Assembly (NCBI GenBank): GCA_900316575.1
Contig: ONDJ01000010.1
Location: 1-58,097, forward strand
Origin: an uncultured Prevotellaceae bacterium
GTDB taxonomy: Bacteria > Bacteroidota > Bacteroidia > Bacteroidales > Bacteroidaceae
DNA: 58,097 nt
Direction of reading: 5' to 3'
Part shown: piece by piece, positions 35,056 to 44,423 of the stretch
Layout of the letters: each line of letters opens with the position of its first letter
Position numbering within the stretch: position 1 is the stretch's first letter
Notes under the pieces: generated by a model
Database searches by the model: none
Told to the model about the DNA's origin: nothing
What the model saw: only the letters and a program-made list of their open reading frames with translations
Position numbers and translations under genes: made by a program

Positions 35056-35096
35056 AATCGGTCACGAAAGCGAGGTTTGTGCTTTCGCGACCGATT
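35056..35096 (-). terminator. terminator hairpin after the kelch-symporter gene
   Basis: AATCGGTC-A-CGAAAGC pairs with GCTTTCG-C-GACCGATT (one internal mismatch, 9-nt loop), 34 bp beyond the symporter stop. The stem is strong; a U-rich tail is weak on the minus strand. Confidence 0.55.
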
Positions 35097-35129
35097 TGGA
35101 TAGTTGTAGGATAAATGGCGTATGACGAC

Positions 35130-37736
35130 TTAGGCCTCGGGGCGTGTGTTCCACGTGAGACCGCGTTGCTCTTCGCGTTGTGGCCAAATGTAGGAGAGAC
35201 ACAAGGCAACGATAACGCTGACAGCCATAGAGACGAAGCCGAAGAGCAGGAACGAAGCCGGTGTGCAGAAGTTCATCCAAATCACGACACCCGTTCCGCA
35301 AAGGAATCCGATGAGGGCAGCGCGGCTGCCGATACGCGGGAAGAAGATGCCCATCATAAACAGTCCGCCGATGCCGCCTGAGAGTAGTCCGAGGATGGTG
35401 TTGAAGTAGTCGAGCAACGACTGAATGTCAACCATAGCCATCAGGATAGCGATGAACATACCGATAAGTCCGGCGGCTATACCAGCGTAGCGAGCCGTCT
35501 TGAGTTTGCCAGCATCGCTCACCGTGCGGAAGCGGCTCCAGAAGTCAACTGTGAAAGCCGTGGAAATAGAGTTGATGTTCGAAGCTATGGTGCTCATTGT
35601 GGCAGAGAAGACGGCAGCAATGAGTAGTCCAGCCAGTCCGGCTGGCAGTTGGCTCATCATGAAGAAGGGGAAGATGGCATCGGTCTTCTGCATGGTGATA
35701 TCCATGGCAGCGGGGTGTGTCTTGAAGAACGTGTAAAGGCCGGTTCCGATGGTGAAGAAAGCTATGGTGACAACGACCGACATGAGGCCGTTGGTTAGGA
35801 TGCCGCGTGCTGCACTCTTTTCGTCCTTTGTGGTGAGATAGCGCTGAATGACGGTTTGGTCGCTGGTGTAGGAAATGAGGTTGTTGGCCAATCCGCCAAG
35901 GATGACCACCCAGAACGTAGCACTCTTCCAGTCAAGGCTCCAAACGAACATGCGGAACTTGTCGTTGTCGGTAGCAATTTGCCAGAAGTCGCTCGCACCG
36001 TTCTCGCCCGTTTGCACAATGAGATAAGCAGCAGCAATGATAGCACCGCCCACGAGGATGATGCCTTGAATAACATCGCCCCATACCACGGCTTCCACAC
36101 CGCCCATGGTGCAATAGACGATAGTGATGACAGCCATCAAGACGATGCAGATATAGATGTCAATGCCTGTCACAGCGGTCATGGCCAGCGAGGGGAGGAA
36201 GATAACCAATGCGGTGCGTGCCACCATAAAGACGATGAACAAGAGCGAAGCCATGAAACGTGTGGCATAGTTGAAGCGGCGCTCAAGGTATTCGTAGGCC
36301 GTGGTGACGTTCAAGCGACGGAAGAAGGGCAAGTAGTACTTGATGACGGGGAACGAAACAATGAGAATGCAGATTTGCATGGGATAGTACGTCCAGTCGG
36401 TAGCGTAGGCCTTGGCAGGGATGCTCATGTAGGTGATGGCACTGAGCATGGTGGCAAAAATGCTGATGCCAGCTGCCCACCAAGGAATGCGTCCGCCGCC
36501 TTTGAAGAAGTCTTCGCCGCCTTTTTGACGTTGCATAAAATAAACGCCGAGGCCTATCATGCCTACAAGATAGAGGATAAGTACTGCCCAGTTGAGCAAA
36601 CCGAAGTGAGCCGTGTAGCTGACACTGGCCTCGGTCACAGCGGCACTGCGCACACCGGGCTTTTCTTCGCCATTGATGACGTACCAGTGCTGCGTGCCCA
36701 TAGCATCTTTGACAGGAACAACGGCAGCACCCGCGCGGGCAAGTTCTTTGCCTTCAAAGAGACGTGCCCAAGCATCGGTCACCGTTTGATAAACAATGAG
36801 ATTCTGATTGAACTTATACCAATCGGCAGGGTGGGTGAGGTAGTCGTCGGCAGGTGATGCGAGGGCTTGTTCGAACACATCCTTGTTCACACCGCCGATG
36901 CACACAATATGGCCACAGCCACTCGCTACCGCCGATGCGCCAATGAGAGCAACGGGAGTGGCTTCACCATAGGGTTGGATGGTACCGGTGGTGCGCCATT
37001 GCTTGGTGTTGAAGTCGTAGGCTACACTGTTGGTGACGGCTTTTTTTGTGGCAGGGTCGTAACCGCCCAGGAGATAAAATGCCGAACCTTGTGCTGCACT
37101 CTGGACTGCAGCACAAGGTTGCACGCGAGCTGGAGCGGGGATGTCGGGAAGGGCTTCCCACTTAGCGTCTTTCTTTCCCCATTCTAAAGCAAAAGCCTTC
37201 AGCGAGCCTTGGCCATTGCTTTGGCCACCGGCGACAAAGACTTTGCCATCGCCAAAGGCAGCCGCCATTTGGTCAAGACCTATAGGCAGAGCGGGTAGGG
37301 GAGAAGCCTTGCCTGATTTGTTGATGAGGTAAACAGCCGTTTCGCTCTGTTGACCATCGCTTGTGCCGCCTATACAAACCACGCCATCGGGGGTAGAGAC
37401 GCTTGCACCATAGGCTAAGGCCTTGGGCAGTTGCCCTACCTTCTGCCACTGTGCGTCTTTGGTGGCAAGATTGAGTGCGTAGATGTCGGCATAAAACTTC
37501 TTTGAGCCTCCCTCGGCCGCCGGCGTGTCGGGGAAGTTGCAGCCGCCAGCCACAAGGAGCAAACCATCGTGAGAGCCAGCAAATGAAGCCGCCACACCTT
37601 GGGTGCCGCCCACTTGAAGCGGGGCAATGGGCGAGAGCGTGAGGTCGTTGAAACGAATGTCTTGTTGTGCCGCAGCCATGAGCGGCAGGAGCAAAAGCAA
37701 AAGAAGTGCTTTTAGCTTGTTTTTCATGGTATTCAT
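35130..37736 (-). CDS. kelch-repeat / sodium:solute symporter fusion
   Basis: An 868-aa two-part protein. A signal peptide (KALLLLLLLPLMAAAQQ, about residues 8-24) leads into six kelch-like repeats to about residue 360 (LLVAGGCNFPDTPAAEGG, VVCIGGTSDGQQSETAVY, VFVAGGQSNGQGS, FYLLGGYDPATKKAVTNSV), resembling the NanM-type N-acetylneuraminate mutarotase. From about residue 375 it is a multi-pass SSS transporter (LNWAVLILYLVGMIGLGVYF, SIFATMLSAITYMSIPAKAY, GLANNLISYTSDQTVIQRYL). The propeller would face the periplasm and could present the right anomer, probably sialic acid or a related sugar, to the transporter; the substrate is inference. A -7 box lies about 62 bp upstream. An AraC-type regulator is divergent. 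Confidence 0.9.
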   Translation of the reverse strand: MNTMKNKLKALLLLLLLPLMAAAQQDIRFNDLTLSPIAPLQVGGTQGVAASFAGSHDGLLLVAGGCNFPDTPAAEGGSKKFYADIYALNLATKDAQWQKVGQLPKALAYGASVSTPDGVVCIGGTSDGQQSETAVYLINKSGKASPLPALPIGLDQMAAAFGDGKVFVAGGQSNGQGSLKAFALEWGKKDAKWEALPDIPAPARVQPCAAVQSAAQGSAFYLLGGYDPATKKAVTNSVAYDFNTKQWRTTGTIQPYGEATPVALIGASAVASGCGHIVCIGGVNKDVFEQALASPADDYLTHPADWYKFNQNLIVYQTVTDAWARLFEGKELARAGAAVVPVKDAMGTQHWYVINGEEKPGVRSAAVTEASVSYTAHFGLLNWAVLILYLVGMIGLGVYFMQRQKGGEDFFKGGGRIPWWAAGISIFATMLSAITYMSIPAKAYATDWTYYPMQICILIVSFPVIKYYLPFFRRLNVTTAYEYLERRFNYATRFMASLLFIVFMVARTALVIFLPSLAMTAVTGIDIYICIVLMAVITIVYCTMGGVEAVVWGDVIQGIILVGGAIIAAAYLIVQTGENGASDFWQIATDNDKFRMFVWSLDWKSATFWVVILGGLANNLISYTSDQTVIQRYLTTKDEKSAARGILTNGLMSVVVTIAFFTIGTGLYTFFKTHPAAMDITMQKTDAIFPFFMMSQLPAGLAGLLIAAVFSATMSTIASNINSISTAFTVDFWSRFRTVSDAGKLKTARYAGIAAGLIGMFIAILMAMVDIQSLLDYFNTILGLLSGGIGGLFMMGIFFPRIGSRAALIGFLCGTGVVIWMNFCTPASFLLFGFVSMAVSVIVALCLSYIWPQREEQRGLTWNTRPEA

Positions 37737-37797
37737 AGTGTGTTATATGTAAATGCAAGTGTTTCTTATTCCAACCAAAAAAAGTTCGAATAGCGCG

Positions 37798-37805
37798 CAA
37801 AGATA
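37798..37805 (-). promoter_or_regulatory. -7 box for the kelch-symporter gene
   Basis: The minus strand reads TATCTTTG followed by CGCGC, an excellent match to the Bacteroidetes -7 box, about 62 bp before the ATG at 37736. Confidence 0.65.
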
Positions 37806-37881
37806 ACCAAATGTGGACTAAAAACGTGAAAACTCCGTTTTAATTTATAAGGAAATACAGATTTTCGCGTATTTTCGCGGT

Positions 37882-38256
37882 ATGAATAAACGCAAGCGCA
37901 TACGCCAGGCCTACGCCGATGAGCTTTATCTGAAACTCCTCGGATGGCTAATGGAAGATGGGCGATATCGTTCCACTGAATGTTCGCAACAAGCGGCCGC
38001 TGAAGCACTTGGCGTGTCGGTTTATACCCTCTCGGCTGCTATTTCACAGAGTGTGCAGCCGCGCTATAACGACATAGTCAACAACCTGCGCCTGCGCGAT
38101 GCTTGCGAAATGTTGGCCGATGCTTCTTGTAGTGATATGACAGCCGAATACATCGGGCTGAGCGTTGGTTTTGCTTCACGGCAGGCTTTCTATGTGGCAT
38201 TCGCTCGTCAGCACCATATCACTCCCAAGCAGTATCGTGCGCTTCATGCTGTGTAA
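37882..38256 (+). CDS. small AraC-family DNA-binding protein
   Basis: A 124-aa protein consisting mainly of an AraC/XylS-type double helix-turn-helix. The first HTH is around CSQQAAAEALGVSVYTLSAA. The second is YIGLSVGFASRQAFYVAFARQHHITPKQYRAL, the family signature, with GFASRQAFYVAFARQ replacing the usual GFxSxSxFxRxFK. It lacks a separate ligand-binding domain, so it may be driven by a partner or be a simple DNA-binding regulator. It is divergent from the kelch-symporter gene (145-bp gap) and 21 bp upstream of the protease, so either could be its target. Confidence 0.82.
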   Translation: MNKRKRIRQAYADELYLKLLGWLMEDGRYRSTECSQQAAAEALGVSVYTLSAAISQSVQPRYNDIVNNLRLRDACEMLADASCSDMTAEYIGLSVGFASRQAFYVAFARQHHITPKQYRALHAV

Positions 38257-38277
38257 AAACTTATTCTCTTTGCCTCG

Positions 38278-40344
38278 ATGCGTTACTTTGTACTCATAAT
38301 GCTGTTGTGTATGGTTGGCGTGATGAACGCACAGCCTTCATTAGACGTGAGATTGCAACGAAAGATGGTAGAGAGAGAACAGACGGCTTCTTCATATACT
38401 CGGAGCTCGTCAGCCAATTTCGAAACATTTCCAGTACTCATTCTTACAAAGCAGCGTGGTGTTGTGCCTTCCTTTGAGGCTTCGTCCATTATTAACGGAA
38501 TTTTTTCGGCAAACATTAGTAACGAACAACTCATAGAACTTGCTAAAGATACATCGCTTTCGCGCATTGTCTATGCCACGAAGCACCGCTTACTTACCGA
38601 CCGAACACGCGAAGCCATAGGTGCCAATTTAGTTCAGAGCGGATATGGCCTTGACGCTCCGTTTACGGGACGCGGTGTTATTATAGGCGTTATTGACGAA
38701 GGTTTTGAATACAGACATGCAGCTTTTCGCAATATAGAAGGGCAAAGCCGTGTGCGCTATGTTTGGAATAGACGTATCGATGGCAGCCAGCCTACAGCCG
38801 AAATACCCGAAGGTGGCGATGGCTATACCTATACTGAAGGTCACGCAACGCATACGGCTTCAATCGCAGCAGGAGCATCGGTCGCAGGAAATGCTTTTTA
38901 TGGTATGGCACCTGATGCTGAACTCGTTTTTATTCCTTCCAACCTCGACAATGCTGAATTGCTTGAAGACGCAGCCTTTGTGGCCGATTTGGCACAAGGC
39001 GAGGGAAAACCTTGGATACTTAATGTTAGCTTTGGCTCACACGACGGACCGCACGATGGGTTAGACCTTTATAGTCGCACGATGAACGAACTGCTACGAA
39101 CACGCGGTGGATTTATGGTGGCAGCTATGGGCAACGAAGGCGGACATAAGTACCATGCAATGGCTACACTATCACCAGAGGATACAGAGCCAAAACGTTT
39201 CTTGCTTTCAGCAACCAGTGCAACACCGCTCTTTGACGTATGGGTGCAAGCCGACGATAGTTTGCGCCACATTGAAATGCGTCCATTCGTACTAAGAAAT
39301 GGGACAATAGACTATGAAGCTGTAGATTTTACTTCAGCCTTCATAGAAGAAATCAACCCCGACAACCACAAGCAGCATGCAAGCCTGAGCATCAATCGTA
39401 GTGAACTTTATGACAATGGTGGCTATATGCCTATGGGCATTGAAGTGCGGCGCATATTTCCTGAGAGAGCCTTGCAAAACTCAGACGAATTTGAGTTACA
39501 CGCTTGGACCGATGAAGGCTATGGCGAGTTTTATGCCCCCGATGAGCGGTTTGTTCGGGGCGATGACCAATACTTGGTGTGCGAAGGTGGAGCAGCTGTA
39601 CCCGATGCGATCGCCGTAGGAGCATACGCCGAAGCAAATACTACAGAACGTATCAATGGCACCACAGTCAGTTTCGCAACATCATATCCCATCGGTGAAA
39701 TCTGTCGCTTTTCAAACAGCGGTCCGTATTTGGGAGAAACACAAAAGCCTACCGTTGTCGCCCCAGGAGCCGTTATTCGTGCCGCCGTATCAAAGCGCAC
39801 ACCCGAGTTTTCAGCGCGTGGTTCTTCACTGGTTGAAAGTCGTAGCATCGATGGCGAACTCTTTTATTACGGTTACAAGTCGGGTACTTCTATGTCCACT
39901 CCCGTTGTTTCAGGTGTTATAGCACTGTGGCTTGAAGCTTATCCACAAATGACGCACGACGAATTGATGAGAATATTCTCCGAAACCAGTCATCCTGCCG
40001 ACGATGTTTTGCATTGGGGCTATGGACGCATAGATGCATACGAAGGCTTGAAAGCCGCTTTACAGCTTGCAGCACAAACAGGTATAGAACGCACCCGACA
40101 GAGTGACGCTCCAATTGCCATGCAAAAAGAAGGCAACGGATGGCGCATACTTGCTTGTCGATCAGTTTCTCAAATGAGTTGGCGTATTTGTGATACAGTA
40201 GGGCGCACGTTGCAACAAGGGCTTTTTGGCAGACTTTCTCAAGCAGATGAGGTAAATATTCCGACTGGCAGTCTGCCAAGAGGCATTTACATTCTTCAGA
40301 TTCAGGCAGAAAGGAGTAACATTCAAAAGAAATTCATACAATAA
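38278..40344 (+). CDS. secreted subtilisin-like (S8) serine protease with type IX sorting tail
   Basis: A 688-aa exported protease. The signal peptide is MRYFVLIMLLCMVGVMNAQ. A propeptide-like region runs to about residue 120. The catalytic triad is visible: Asp140 in GVIDEGFEYRH, His189 in EGHATHTASIAAG, and Ser538 in KSGTSMSTPVVSGV. The oxyanion Asn is likely in AAMGNEGG. An insertion of about 200 residues between the Asn and Ser motifs is beta-rich. The end (WRICDTVGRTLQQG... LPRGIYILQIQ) is a typical type IX sorting domain, so the enzyme should reach the cell surface. It starts 21 bp after the AraC-type gene and may share its message. Confidence 0.92.
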   Translation: MRYFVLIMLLCMVGVMNAQPSLDVRLQRKMVEREQTASSYTRSSSANFETFPVLILTKQRGVVPSFEASSIINGIFSANISNEQLIELAKDTSLSRIVYATKHRLLTDRTREAIGANLVQSGYGLDAPFTGRGVIIGVIDEGFEYRHAAFRNIEGQSRVRYVWNRRIDGSQPTAEIPEGGDGYTYTEGHATHTASIAAGASVAGNAFYGMAPDAELVFIPSNLDNAELLEDAAFVADLAQGEGKPWILNVSFGSHDGPHDGLDLYSRTMNELLRTRGGFMVAAMGNEGGHKYHAMATLSPEDTEPKRFLLSATSATPLFDVWVQADDSLRHIEMRPFVLRNGTIDYEAVDFTSAFIEEINPDNHKQHASLSINRSELYDNGGYMPMGIEVRRIFPERALQNSDEFELHAWTDEGYGEFYAPDERFVRGDDQYLVCEGGAAVPDAIAVGAYAEANTTERINGTTVSFATSYPIGEICRFSNSGPYLGETQKPTVVAPGAVIRAAVSKRTPEFSARGSSLVESRSIDGELFYYGYKSGTSMSTPVVSGVIALWLEAYPQMTHDELMRIFSETSHPADDVLHWGYGRIDAYEGLKAALQLAAQTGIERTRQSDAPIAMQKEGNGWRILACRSVSQMSWRICDTVGRTLQQGLFGRLSQADEVNIPTGSLPRGIYILQIQAERSNIQKKFIQ

Positions 40345-40379
40345 CTACTTTACACATTAATCCTTAATTCTAAAAAACT

Positions 40380-40847
40380 ATGGCTTTTCAAAAAACACTC
40401 GTACTTCTCAAGCCTGGCACCGTGCAGCGTGCTCTGATTGGCGAAGTGATCAATCGCTTTGAGCGCAAAGGACTGCGCATTGCTGGTCTCAAAATGATGC
40501 AGCTCACCGACGAACTGCTCTCGGAACACTACGCTCATCTTGCCGAGAAACCTTTCTTCCAACGTGTAAAAGACTCCATGATGGCTTGCCCAGTTGTGGC
40601 GATGTGCCTTGAGGGAGTTGACGCGATTGAAGTGGTGCGCACGCTCGCTGGTCCTACTAATGGTCGCAAAGCTCCAGCAGGCACCATTCGCGGCGACTAT
40701 TCCATGAGTTTCCAAGAAAACATCGTTCACGCCAGCGACAGCCCTGAAACAGCAAAGGTAGAAGTAGCTCGTTTCTTCCGCGAAGACGAAATCTTCGACT
40801 ATAGCATGAACAACCTGCTTTCCACCTACGCCAACGACGAATACTGA
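40380..40847 (+). CDS. ndk: nucleoside diphosphate kinase
   Basis: A 155-aa kinase that transfers the gamma phosphate between nucleoside triphosphates and diphosphates through a phospho-histidine. The N-terminus FQKTLVLLKPGTVQRALIGE is typical. The active-site His lies in ENIVHASDSPETAKVE, and GPTNGRKAPAGTIRGDYS is the nucleotide-binding segment. It begins 35 bp after the protease and is followed by a strong hairpin. Length and all motifs are complete. Confidence 0.97.
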   Translation: MAFQKTLVLLKPGTVQRALIGEVINRFERKGLRIAGLKMMQLTDELLSEHYAHLAEKPFFQRVKDSMMACPVVAMCLEGVDAIEVVRTLAGPTNGRKAPAGTIRGDYSMSFQENIVHASDSPETAKVEVARFFREDEIFDYSMNNLLSTYANDEY

Positions 40848-40874
40848 TCCGAGGCTGTATCCTATACAAAAGCA

Positions 40875-40911
40875 AACGAGGCGACGGAAATGAAAACTCC
40901 GTCGCCTCGTT
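40875..40911. terminator. bidirectional terminator between ndk and polysaccharide locus
   Basis: A 14-bp perfect stem (AACGAGGCGACGGA with its complement) around a 9-nt loop, 27 bp after ndk. The gene on the other strand ends at 40952, so it can serve both converging transcripts. Flanking A/T runs are modest. Confidence 0.7.
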
Positions 40912-40951
40912 CGCATGGATCCTATGGCCTTAGTTGTTATAAGATTGTCGT

Positions 40952-42124
40952 CTATGGCAAGTTTTTCACACCAATTTGTTGGCAAATGCTAAGGAAGCGT
41001 TCATAAAATCGATCACTACTATATTCTGCACAAAGCTTTTCGTAAGCGCGCTTGCCCAATAGTATCGTAGCTTCAGCATTGTCCCAAAGCTCACGAACCT
41101 TTTGAGCCAAGTCCTCAATATTACCAGGTTCAAAAACCTTGCCGATAGCAGTCGTACCTTTGCCTATAATCTCCGAAAAACCACCATTGTCAGGACCTAT
41201 GCACGGCTTGCCCTGAGCCGCAGCTTCAAGAATGGCCACCGGGAAGCCCTCGTAACAGCGACTGGGCATGACAATAAAACGAGCGTTGCTGACAAAGCGT
41301 TGATAATCTGCACCACTAATATAACCGAGGTATTTAATGTTAGGTAGCTCTGGCAACGTTTCGGCTTCACGTTTTGCACCAGCAAAGCGAAATTCTACAG
41401 ATGGTAATTTGCGTGCCGCTTCAATAAGAATATCGTACCCCTTTTCATGACTCAACCTTCCACAATAAGCCACATATTCACCTTGATTAAAACTTGGGCG
41501 TTCTTCTTTGTTGACATCCAAAAAATTGGGATTGACCTTAATCTTGCTCTCGGAAAAACCAGCTTCTATCAGTTTCTCACGCTGAAAATCTGTGATACAC
41601 GAAAAAGCGTCAACGCAATCAGCAAAAGCCTTCGTCTGTCTTGCTACATAATTGCGCAAAGCATAACCGATAGACTTGCCCCAACTATGTTCGCAATTAT
41701 ATTTCACACAATCCCATTCATTCCTGTTTCGCAGACAATTTTCACAAGGTTTGCCATCGCGCATAAACAGCCCCGTAGGGCACATTAAGCGGTAATTATG
41801 AATTGTCATAATAACGGGGACCCTCGCTTTCTTACATTCAAAGAGAGCCGCAGGTGAAATCAGCGGAAAAACGTTGTGCACGTTTACAACATCAGGCTTT
41901 ACCCGCTCCAAAGCCTCTCTCATACCCTTTACACCGCTTCTACTATAAACACCCGCCGCAAATCCCTTTAGTTTCCCACAAAAAGAATCCGCCAACTCCT
42001 CAGAGGAGCGGCGGAACATTGAAACCTCTTGCCCACGACTTTCCAAAACTTGGCGAACAGCATCTACAACAGCCTCTTCACCAGAGTACTTACCGTATGC
42101 GTTATGAACAATCAGCGTGTGCAT
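40952..42124 (-). CDS. glycosyltransferase family 4
   Basis: A 390-aa GT-B fold transferase of the GT4 family. The N-terminal domain has AYGKYSGEEAVVDAVRQVLE and a Cys-containing loop (CPTGLFMRDGKPCENCLRNR) of the kind seen in many capsule enzymes. The C-terminal nucleotide-sugar domain has YVAYCGRLSHEKGYDILIEA and the E-x7-E motif region in SRCYEGFPVAILEAAAQGKP. It is the last gene of the minus-strand polysaccharide cluster and converges on ndk. Its base composition is less AT-rich than the rest of the cluster. Donor and acceptor sugars are unknown. Confidence 0.9.
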   Translation of the reverse strand: MHTLIVHNAYGKYSGEEAVVDAVRQVLESRGQEVSMFRRSSEELADSFCGKLKGFAAGVYSRSGVKGMREALERVKPDVVNVHNVFPLISPAALFECKKARVPVIMTIHNYRLMCPTGLFMRDGKPCENCLRNRNEWDCVKYNCEHSWGKSIGYALRNYVARQTKAFADCVDAFSCITDFQREKLIEAGFSESKIKVNPNFLDVNKEERPSFNQGEYVAYCGRLSHEKGYDILIEAARKLPSVEFRFAGAKREAETLPELPNIKYLGYISGADYQRFVSNARFIVMPSRCYEGFPVAILEAAAQGKPCIGPDNGGFSEIIGKGTTAIGKVFEPGNIEDLAQKVRELWDNAEATILLGKRAYEKLCAEYSSDRFYERFLSICQQIGVKNLP

Positions 42125-42131
42125 GGTGTGG

Positions 42132-43219
42132 TTAAGAATAATTCTTATTTATGACATAATTAACGGCGTTGATTACGCCATTTGCCATGATCTGTGGAGT
42201 TGCCTGTGTGTGATAATAATGATAGGCTTCATTTCCCATGGAAATATACTTGTCACGATTGTTTGATGCGTCTTGAAGTATTTGCGATAATTCTGAAACA
42301 TCGTCGTATATAATGCCATTTATTCCATTTTCAATGTTTAATATCTCTCCGCCTGTAATAGCATTCTTCTGTGTGACGTATGGTACACCATATCCCATAC
42401 TTTTTAAGACAGAAAGACCAGCTTGATTTGGAGAGATACAGATGATAGCTTGTGTAAACAATGAAGCCAATTCGCTTTCTTCATAAATAGCACCTAAGAA
42501 TTTAATTTGCCTCTCTAATCTTAGTTCATTCACTTTCTGTTTTAATATCTGCTCTCCAGTCCCACTGCCGACGATTAGTAACTGGGGAAAATCCCTCTTT
42601 GAAGAATTAGTAAAAGCATTGTTATAAGCATCTATCAAAACATCAACACCTTTTTGTTTATATAAAGTGCCGACAAAGAGAAAGTATTGTTTATTAGTTT
42701 GAGAAAGAGATGTGGGAAGAACTTCAACAGTGTTATGCGCCACAAAAAATTTCTTTGGATTTTGATGACGTGCTTCCCATTGTTTTATAGGAGTGTCAGT
42801 ATAAAAAATGTTGGCTTCCGATTTCTGAAGAATTTTTTCATACAATTTATCTTGCAATGAAAAACTTCTCGTCGTATCAAAATGTCTATTATAAGATGCT
42901 CTTACGCCTATTGACCATGTTAAACTATGATATTTAGCTTATGATTGAAAGGAAACCAACAGAACTGAGGGCAACTAAAGTGGGGTAATGTAATAACAGC
43001 ATCGTAGTTATTGCAGTATGGTAATAGATGAGGGATATAATAAATACGCCCTATTTGCTTATAAGCAAGTGGATATGCTTTTATCGGCAAGTCATTAATG
43101 CTAATTTGTTTATCCTTTGAAAGGTAGAAAACTTCAAAATTAAATTTGTTTGCTATAAGCTTATATATAGGAATTCTGTATGTGACAAGTCTTTGCTGAA
43201 GTAGTAAAACACGTTTTTT
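42132..43219 (-). pseudogene. glycosyltransferase family 4, frameshifted and start-less
   Basis: The intact part, from an ATG at 42857 down to 42132 (241 aa), holds the GT4 C-terminal domain (FLFVGTLYKQKGVDVLIDAY, SLFTQAIICISPNQAGLSVL). The frame is open further upstream to about 42935 (HSLTWSIGVRASYNRHFD). A second frame, 43219-42920, encodes the missing N-terminal domain (KRVLLLQQRLVTYRIPIYKL ... FCWFPFNHKL). A one-base loss in the A-run (T-run on +) at 42933-42935 accounts for the frame change. The N-terminal part has no usable start: the expected ATG before the A8 run at 43214-43221 reads ATA. Restored, the protein would be about 363 aa. Sequencing error in homopolymers is an alternative. 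Confidence 0.8.
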
Positions 43220-43268
43220 TTATCCTTTTAAGGCGCTTGTAGAATCGTTTTGCTGAATTTGATATTCT

Positions 43269-44414
43269 TCATGGGGGGGGTAATGCCCCGCCCGTCAAAT
43301 TGCTTAATGGGCGTTTTAGACATCTTTCTATAGAGTTTAAGTAAGTATAAAATACCGTTCTAGGTTTGAATATTTTTTTATCTTCAAATGCCTGATTTGC
43401 GCATGAAGTCAAAAGCTCTGGATTGTTGTGAAGTTTTATAAGAACCTGTTTAAGCTCTTTTTCTTTGTTGAAAAAGAAACCGTTTTTCTTATGTTTTATA
43501 ATGTCCTTGGCTATGCCAGTAGGGCGAGTTACTACGCAACGACCTAGACAGAAAGGTTCGGTAATGCAGCGTCCATAGGTCTCTACATTAGAAGATATGA
43601 CGGCGACATTACATTGTTCTGTTAGGGCAATAACTTCATTTAATGAAAGCTTTCCAGGAAAAGAAACATTGTTTTCTAAGCCATGTGCATTAACGTACTC
43701 TTTACAATTATGGAGTAGATATCCATTGCCTGGAAGAATTAGTTCTATGGTCTTATCGCCTGTTGCTTTGATATACTCTTCAACAGCCCGAATTATCATC
43801 TTTTGATTTTTTCCTTTGCGAAATTGTGCAGGGAAAATGAGGCGGAGCGGAGAGCCTTCAATATGATTTGTAGGTTTGTTAAAAGCTGGTTGCGTCATCA
43901 TGTAAAAAACGAGATCCGTCTTCCAACCTACAAACCAAAAACGTTTACTTACATAACTTGACATGCTTATCACACGGTCTGCAAAAAAAAAGAGCCCCGC
44001 TCCGATCATTGCTATTGCAGGTATTTGTTTGATCGAAGAATTATGGCGATATCCGTGAATTGTATATACTACTTTGAATTTCCTTGGACGAAGAATGTAA
44101 CGAACGTAAGTTACTAAAGCTAATTGCCAATTGTTCTGAACATTTACAACCTCTATATCATACTTGGAAATAAGGTATGCTATTTGCTTGCACTTAACCT
44201 TGAAGCGTTCGTGTGTGTCAAGGTCTGAAATAATTTCAGGTTTGATACGATGTTCCTCAAGTTTCTTAAACAAGCCCACTTCTTGCTCATTTTGGCTGGA
44301 TAGTGGAACAATGTGCAATTTATCGGTGTGCTTGCACATCTCTACTAATGTTGAAGTTTGTGCTTGTGTTAAACCGATAAGATAATCAGAGCAGAAATAT
44401 AAAACGTTTATCAT
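43269..44414 (-). CDS. glycosyltransferase family 4
   Basis: A 381-aa GT-B enzyme. The N-terminal domain (INVLYFCSDYLIGLTQAQTS ... VVYTIHGYRHNSS) is followed by the donor domain with RLIFPAQFRKGKNQKMIIRA, NNVSFPGKLSLNEVIAL and VISSNVETYGRCITEPFCLG. It has no membrane anchor other than a short hydrophobic patch near residue 140. The last residues (NLTGGALPPP) are read across a C8 run (G8 on the plus strand, 43273-43280) right at the stop codon. Loss of one base there would replace the last two residues with a 17-residue tail ending at 43220. It follows a GT2 gene by 9 bp in the polysaccharide cluster. Confidence 0.88.
   Translation of the reverse strand: MINVLYFCSDYLIGLTQAQTSTLVEMCKHTDKLHIVPLSSQNEQEVGLFKKLEEHRIKPEIISDLDTHERFKVKCKQIAYLISKYDIEVVNVQNNWQLALVTYVRYILRPRKFKVVYTIHGYRHNSSIKQIPAIAMIGAGLFFFADRVISMSSYVSKRFWFVGWKTDLVFYMMTQPAFNKPTNHIEGSPLRLIFPAQFRKGKNQKMIIRAVEEYIKATGDKTIELILPGNGYLLHNCKEYVNAHGLENNVSFPGKLSLNEVIALTEQCNVAVISSNVETYGRCITEPFCLGRCVVTRPTGIAKDIIKHKKNGFFFNKEKELKQVLIKLHNNPELLTSCANQAFEDKKIFKPRTVFYTYLNSIERCLKRPLSNLTGGALPPP
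43273..43280. repeat. G8 homopolymer at the 3' end of a glycosyltransferase gene
   Basis: Eight consecutive G on the plus strand (C8 in the coding strand), overlapping the last codons of the GT4 gene. Length change would alter the C-terminus. Confidence 0.9.
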
Positions 44415-44423
44415 AGAGTTTTG

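Noticed and set aside
35856-36857. 333-codon plus-strand frame opposite the symporter
   Set aside because: Asp/His-rich mirror of transmembrane codons; the minus strand encodes an intact SSS transporter.
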